This document shows, one piece after another, positions 15,801-17,116 of a DNA stretch of 17,116 bases. The notes under the pieces are model-generated. The model did no database searches. It saw only the letters and a program-made list of their open reading frames with translations, and was not told where the DNA came from. The stretch is taken from assembly GCA_900766395.1 (NCBI GenBank), contig CAAFWB010000051.1, positions 1 to 17,116 of the forward strand, read 5' to 3'. Positions within the stretch are counted from its first letter, which is position 1; each line of letters opens with the position of its first letter. This stretch comes from Clostridia bacterium. GTDB taxonomy: Bacteria > Bacillota > Clostridia > Christensenellales > UBA1242. Position numbers and translations under genes: made by a program.

Positions 15801-17116
15801 ATATTGAAAAATTCAAAAATTTCCAATATTTTACGACTTTTGGAAATGATAACGCATATACATATGAAAAATCATTCATGTATGTTGATGAATTTGGTGA
15901 TCACGCTTTCGCAATAAAAGACGGAGATGGATATATATATGATATAAATCAATTTATAAAAGTTGAGGATATCAAAAATAATCAAGAAGAATATATGTAT
16001 ACGACTTTGACGGGACTTAAAACTGGTACGCAAAAAATGAAGTTTAAAGTTTCTGCTTTCTCAGATGAAAAAGAAATTTATTCGATAACATATGATTTTG
16101 ATGTTGTTGTCACAAATTATTCAAATGAAGACAAACCAATGCCAATTGGAAGTCTTGAAGATTTCAATGCAATTTTTGAGCAAAGTGATGCACAAGATTA
16201 TATTCTTACAAACGACATTGAAATTTCTGATTTAACACCATATTCTGACACAACAAAAATCAGAAGCCTTGATGGAAATAATCACAAAATCACGATCAAA
16301 TCGCTAAATCTTGGTGAAAATCAGTCTTTGGAAGTTGCATTATTTAATACCATCAGTGAGATTACGACAATCAAAAACCTCATCGTCGACTATCAAATCG
16401 GAGAGATAAATGCAAATTCTTCCGAGTTTGCAAGCATAAGTGCCGCTGGACTTGCAATAAATAATGAGGGTATTGTCACAAACACTCATGTCCTTTCAAT
16501 GCAAAATGCTTCCACTGCGACAACTGGCGGAATTCAAATTTCCAATTCTGTTGCTCAATCAACGCAAATTCAGATGGCTGGCTTTGTTCTCAACAACTCT
16601 GGTTCAATCACAAATTCAAGAGTTGGCGACACAAGTGTTTCAATCGTTGACGACAATGGAAGAAGAGAGGAAAAACCACTCAAGATTTTTGCTCTTGTTG
16701 GTCAAGACCAAATGGCTGGCTTTGTTCTTAACAACACAGGCATTATTTCTGCTTCATATGCAAAAAACATAACCATTGCAAACAATTCAAGCTTCGAAAC
16801 AAACAATCAGACTGCCGGCTTTGTTCTCAACAACCAATCTGGTGCAAAAATCACAGGAAGTTATGTCCGCGGAGTTGAGGGAATAAATCAAACTGAAGTT
16901 TATGTTGAAGGCCAAGGCATTGAATCTGCTTTTGAAGTTGCAGGATTTGTTTATGACAACTACTCTTATATATCAGATTGTTATAGTAATATAAAACTAT
17001 ATAAAGAAACAGCACTTGAAAACAGAAAAGGCGTGAGAAGTGCGGGATTTGTTTATAGAAATGAAATTGGCGCACAAATTGTTTCAAGTTTGTCACTTTC
17101 AAAAATTATTGAAGAC
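9866..17116 (+). CDS. Giant surface lipoprotein with Ig-like and GLUG-like repeat regions, 3' end missing
   Basis: An unbroken frame of 2417 codons that runs off the right edge; following the frame line by line I found no stop. It starts at ATG after AGGGGAG. Residues 1-22 are a lipoprotein signal peptide ending in the lipobox LVGC, so C23 should carry the lipid anchor. Residues about 27-115 look like a bacterial Ig-like (Big_2-type) domain ending in LKALAPGKVNIEA. More beta-rich, Ig-like stretches follow. A first GLUG-like region spans about 926-1273, entered by GTSKDTAIKINSKEEL (926-941) and closing with WKIYLDSQNPYL. A second set of beta-rich stretches (about 1274-2090) leads to a second GLUG-like region from about 2092, entered by PIGSLEDFNAIF, and still running at the edge. 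The protein is thus two similar halves with a period of about 1166 residues. Such proteins act as adhesins or surface-structure parts in gut bacteria; the ligand is unknown. The 3' anchor or further repeats are outside the window. Confidence 0.88.
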   Translation, partial: MKKFFALFALILVAAIPLCLVGCKSKYDNLSIEMESSYEIVLGESSDDSITIEARVSGSSDENGGRLSFSPDNDKLVKISQEYKNGINYITLKALAPGKVNIEARTLEGGVTKTFAVNIIQPIKNFTVKSGDFWVVRGGEWKIDVEKNLNLEPTNTTQTDFVVSFGANQDITGLEIENNILKVSKDSIQNEIVLSVQSASNSDIAPKEIKLEVLDKFVEIDKDTQATQSRFDDGDILIFEKNESMLTYNKLEELNIISNLLSESEKEVVVRVYSSREVDVNFETNSKLAVKKISSSKTFKTNGQVEYTDFVFSVRFADTVSSGTTTSLNFVASFVGFDLKKQLSEITVAYELAPKTILVNDQDDLSEFTLYNFYSTAKKGQKLQFGVLPTSVSSDNSKMVLLNKDNFENVFDYLQFFRNNGEEFFEGDTINAGEIIYARAKSGVRTGSFEVLLQTKFVNPQTNAPISKVLKFNVLSGITEMNFENDEQINLQLNSAQNSAEILFDVAPANIDITKIHVEEISGLAFSTIAVKSQSAEGLTLRFVVSAKNVGNYRIKVYSENGIEITKDIRVVNALEDVVLSVQSPNENSVVGDRQIIGGELRYVAVSLGGAIPLEENISPSNSSYRVEYSYFEVDAMPEYALSSYDYPNMVTSTSVGVLDYSQLLGYKKIVALKQGYAVIRAKYVPIGIVDNQDAELESIYKYFIVQGYRPIRTVVMSSNYETLYSLRSVGVFNKHLTMTKVQLSVYPLDATYANSIVWDYDNSGEYFVFDEENLVVYATKHYAGTISIVATIKELNRTYTQTLSITILDAKTVSDISVSGIGDSIYIENVDDTTKTFNINAIAFPNDAYNTKLRYDFVDQSGNVFGDIKISNDGLMTIPAGLGLSGYVRIAAEDCFQENASTGEYQPVGTEGKNIILIPTIIANGTSKDTAIKINSKEELQKIDTKKHYKIQNNLDVSGISFENFSGGLYGYNAESRVVLSGFDRTFIQTLAKTGRLEDLQIDGDIQMFGENGVLVGKNEGYINNVVATGNWSGSLGLVGVNAGKIYNTTSEVVFDGEKFGGIALSNSGEIYNCSFMGSITASNQAAGIVISNSGLLEACSTLIVEGSAIKLSSTFVPQAKIAGVCVDNLESGRILRSYIHSYKTDAAFVGSDFSYVGGLVHTNSGSITKSFSALLGSDLITGFVYVNNAGASIENCYSNTTFANFNYGYISKCFSVQNDERLNASTSCYSGANATEKTVADWLKTDWDISCTYEKTTIWKIYLDSQNPYLREISAEVKPESMIISVREPQNANAYLKLNETQVLLYRYESQVSPLTTAEKAKLNQYNSISIYDLLTFEILPYNASSSPDMFNYSLSEGTALSISGLNINVLGLGKQTLTITSKLNSELSFTLDIYTSYPIRDFNIYASSSSLDPSGALTDGSIIYLKRTYTQALYSKISSSIVLVDREIEFKTHDIKVNYASETESKPMGLYLLKFEDKQTIDDFACSLNFADVALYEAFNEIKPGLSNFFARTFKVVVYNGAESLSVSQNSFEMEPIDTIELDVSLTTDISNKILFNEFYGNAISYEIYNQAGVNYTDSFNVVYNLVKPEIKEEDKNSEETIFRTFGIKLSIQLRERTTQISGNYYIRIYANEEEFTTFGIAPVDVAIKLLPQSIQRVDYSHYYASSVVEDGKEVLESNTSPSNSLAPGQVGLLEVNLFPTYSEISYVEIESIPNQDRTVKLQLYQRFEDSLNRFTMVQQSIDYSRTENGIIVGYSMITDGTIYVKTQVASDIPEELTFELIVRAYKSKDDKNPVEQHIFLAAKFIPSASVEVDGQKDYIVMGRGTRKDMTITVVGEGDVEIRAQDDASSTNVYERAYVGQKTLTGLTNLGTQNQYTYSCPIFVGSKFSNEKQDVVRIEVVVSREVNGVREKKTTTLIVRVLDFVVNKVALTNGTDKYSSKVSVKTKLEFSYDITEPQTFTSEKADADAVENLKNNIEKFKNFQYFTTFGNDNAYTYEKSFMYVDEFGDHAFAIKDGDGYIYDINQFIKVEDIKNNQEEYMYTTLTGLKTGTQKMKFKVSAFSDEKEIYSITYDFDVVVTNYSNEDKPMPIGSLEDFNAIFEQSDAQDYILTNDIEISDLTPYSDTTKIRSLDGNNHKITIKSLNLGENQSLEVALFNTISEITTIKNLIVDYQIGEINANSSEFASISAAGLAINNEGIVTNTHVLSMQNASTATTGGIQISNSVAQSTQIQMAGFVLNNSGSITNSRVGDTSVSIVDDNGRREEKPLKIFALVGQDQMAGFVLNNTGIISASYAKNITIANNSSFETNNQTAGFVLNNQSGAKITGSYVRGVEGINQTEVYVEGQGIESAFEVAGFVYDNYSYISDCYSNIKLYKETALENRKGVRSAGFVYRNEIGAQIVSSLSLSKIIED
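12905..13468 (+). repeat. First GLUG-like repeat block (seven units) in the giant lipoprotein
   Basis: Seven degenerate units share a Gly-hydrophobic-(N/S)-x-G-x-I pattern: GVLVGKNEGYINN, GLVGVNAGKIYN, GGIALSNSGEIYNC, AGIVISNSGLLEAC, AGVCVDNLESGRILRSY, GGLVHTNSGSITKSF and TGFVYVNNAGASIENCY. GLUG-type repeats are expected to stack into a beta-helix. Spacing is irregular and the units are well diverged at DNA level. Confidence 0.72.
16442..17099 (+). repeat. Second GLUG-like repeat block (six units) with conserved AGFVLNN core
   Basis: Units begin AGLAINNEGIVTN (16445), AGFVLNNSGSITNS (16577), AGFVLNNTGIISAS (16715), AGFVLNNQSGAKITGS (16814), AGFVYDNYSYISDC (16940) and AGFVYRNEIGAQIVSS (17042). 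Units 2-4 share an almost identical DNA core, GGCTTTGTTCTCAACAAC with one change. Unit spacings are 132, 138, 99, 126 and 102 bases, all multiples of three. These units are more alike than those of the first block, so this block expanded or was homogenised more recently. Confidence 0.8.

Noticed and set aside
10010..16772. Many short frames on both strands inside the giant lipoprotein gene
   Set aside because: The lipoprotein frame is open throughout with a signal peptide and coherent domains; the others are shadows with skewed compositions.
16445..17099. CRISPR-like or tandem non-coding array
   Set aside because: The repeats are in frame, of unequal spacing, and encode GLUG-like protein units.

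Overview
The window looks like a chromosomal segment of a low-GC, Gram-positive, endospore-forming bacterium (Bacillota, most likely an uncultured Clostridia-type lineage). The evidence is the AT-rich sequence, strong Shine-Dalgarno sites, sigma-A type promoters, U-tract terminators, a clear SpoIIID, and a SpoIIQ-like M23 protein beside a YwmB-like protein. No rRNA, tRNA, CRISPR array, transposase or phage gene is visible. Species cannot be told from this sequence.

Layout. (1) 1-2784: the 3' part of a PrsA/SurA-like peptidyl-prolyl isomerase gene, overlapping by one base a multi-pass membrane protein of the flippase-like UPF0104/MprF N-terminal family. (2) 2798-4652: two proteins that I read as related TasA/camelysin-type surface proteins. 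One is a small exported subunit whose ribosome-binding site lies inside a terminator-like hairpin. The other is membrane-anchored, with a Pro-rich cytoplasmic tail and its own sigma-A promoter. (3) 4653-5741, minus strand: a secreted NodB-type polysaccharide deacetylase, abutting the previous gene tail to tail with no spacer. (4) 5867-7048: a divergent protein of the dehydroquinate synthase/Fe-ADH/glycerol-1-phosphate dehydrogenase fold with degraded motifs. (5) 7056-8830: a sporulation block with a YwmB-like protein, a SpoIIQ-like M23 protein, an acyl carrier protein and SpoIIID. The first two genes share a repeated forespore-type promoter-like element; spoIIID has a consensus-perfect sigma-E promoter; acpP has a housekeeping promoter. 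(6) 8935-9654, minus strand: a TtcA-type tRNA thiolation enzyme, separated from spoIIID by a bidirectional terminator. (7) 9866 to the right edge: an unbroken reading frame of at least 2417 codons encoding a giant lipoprotein with Ig-like segments and two blocks of GLUG-like repeats.

Most of the window serves the cell envelope: protein folding outside the membrane, lipid or polymer transport, fibre-like surface proteins, glycan deacetylation, a giant surface lipoprotein, and engulfment proteins of sporulation. The most informative non-coding signals are the matched promoter-like elements of the sporulation genes, the hairpin that is both terminator and ribosome-binding-site mask, and a terminator hidden inside the convergent gene.
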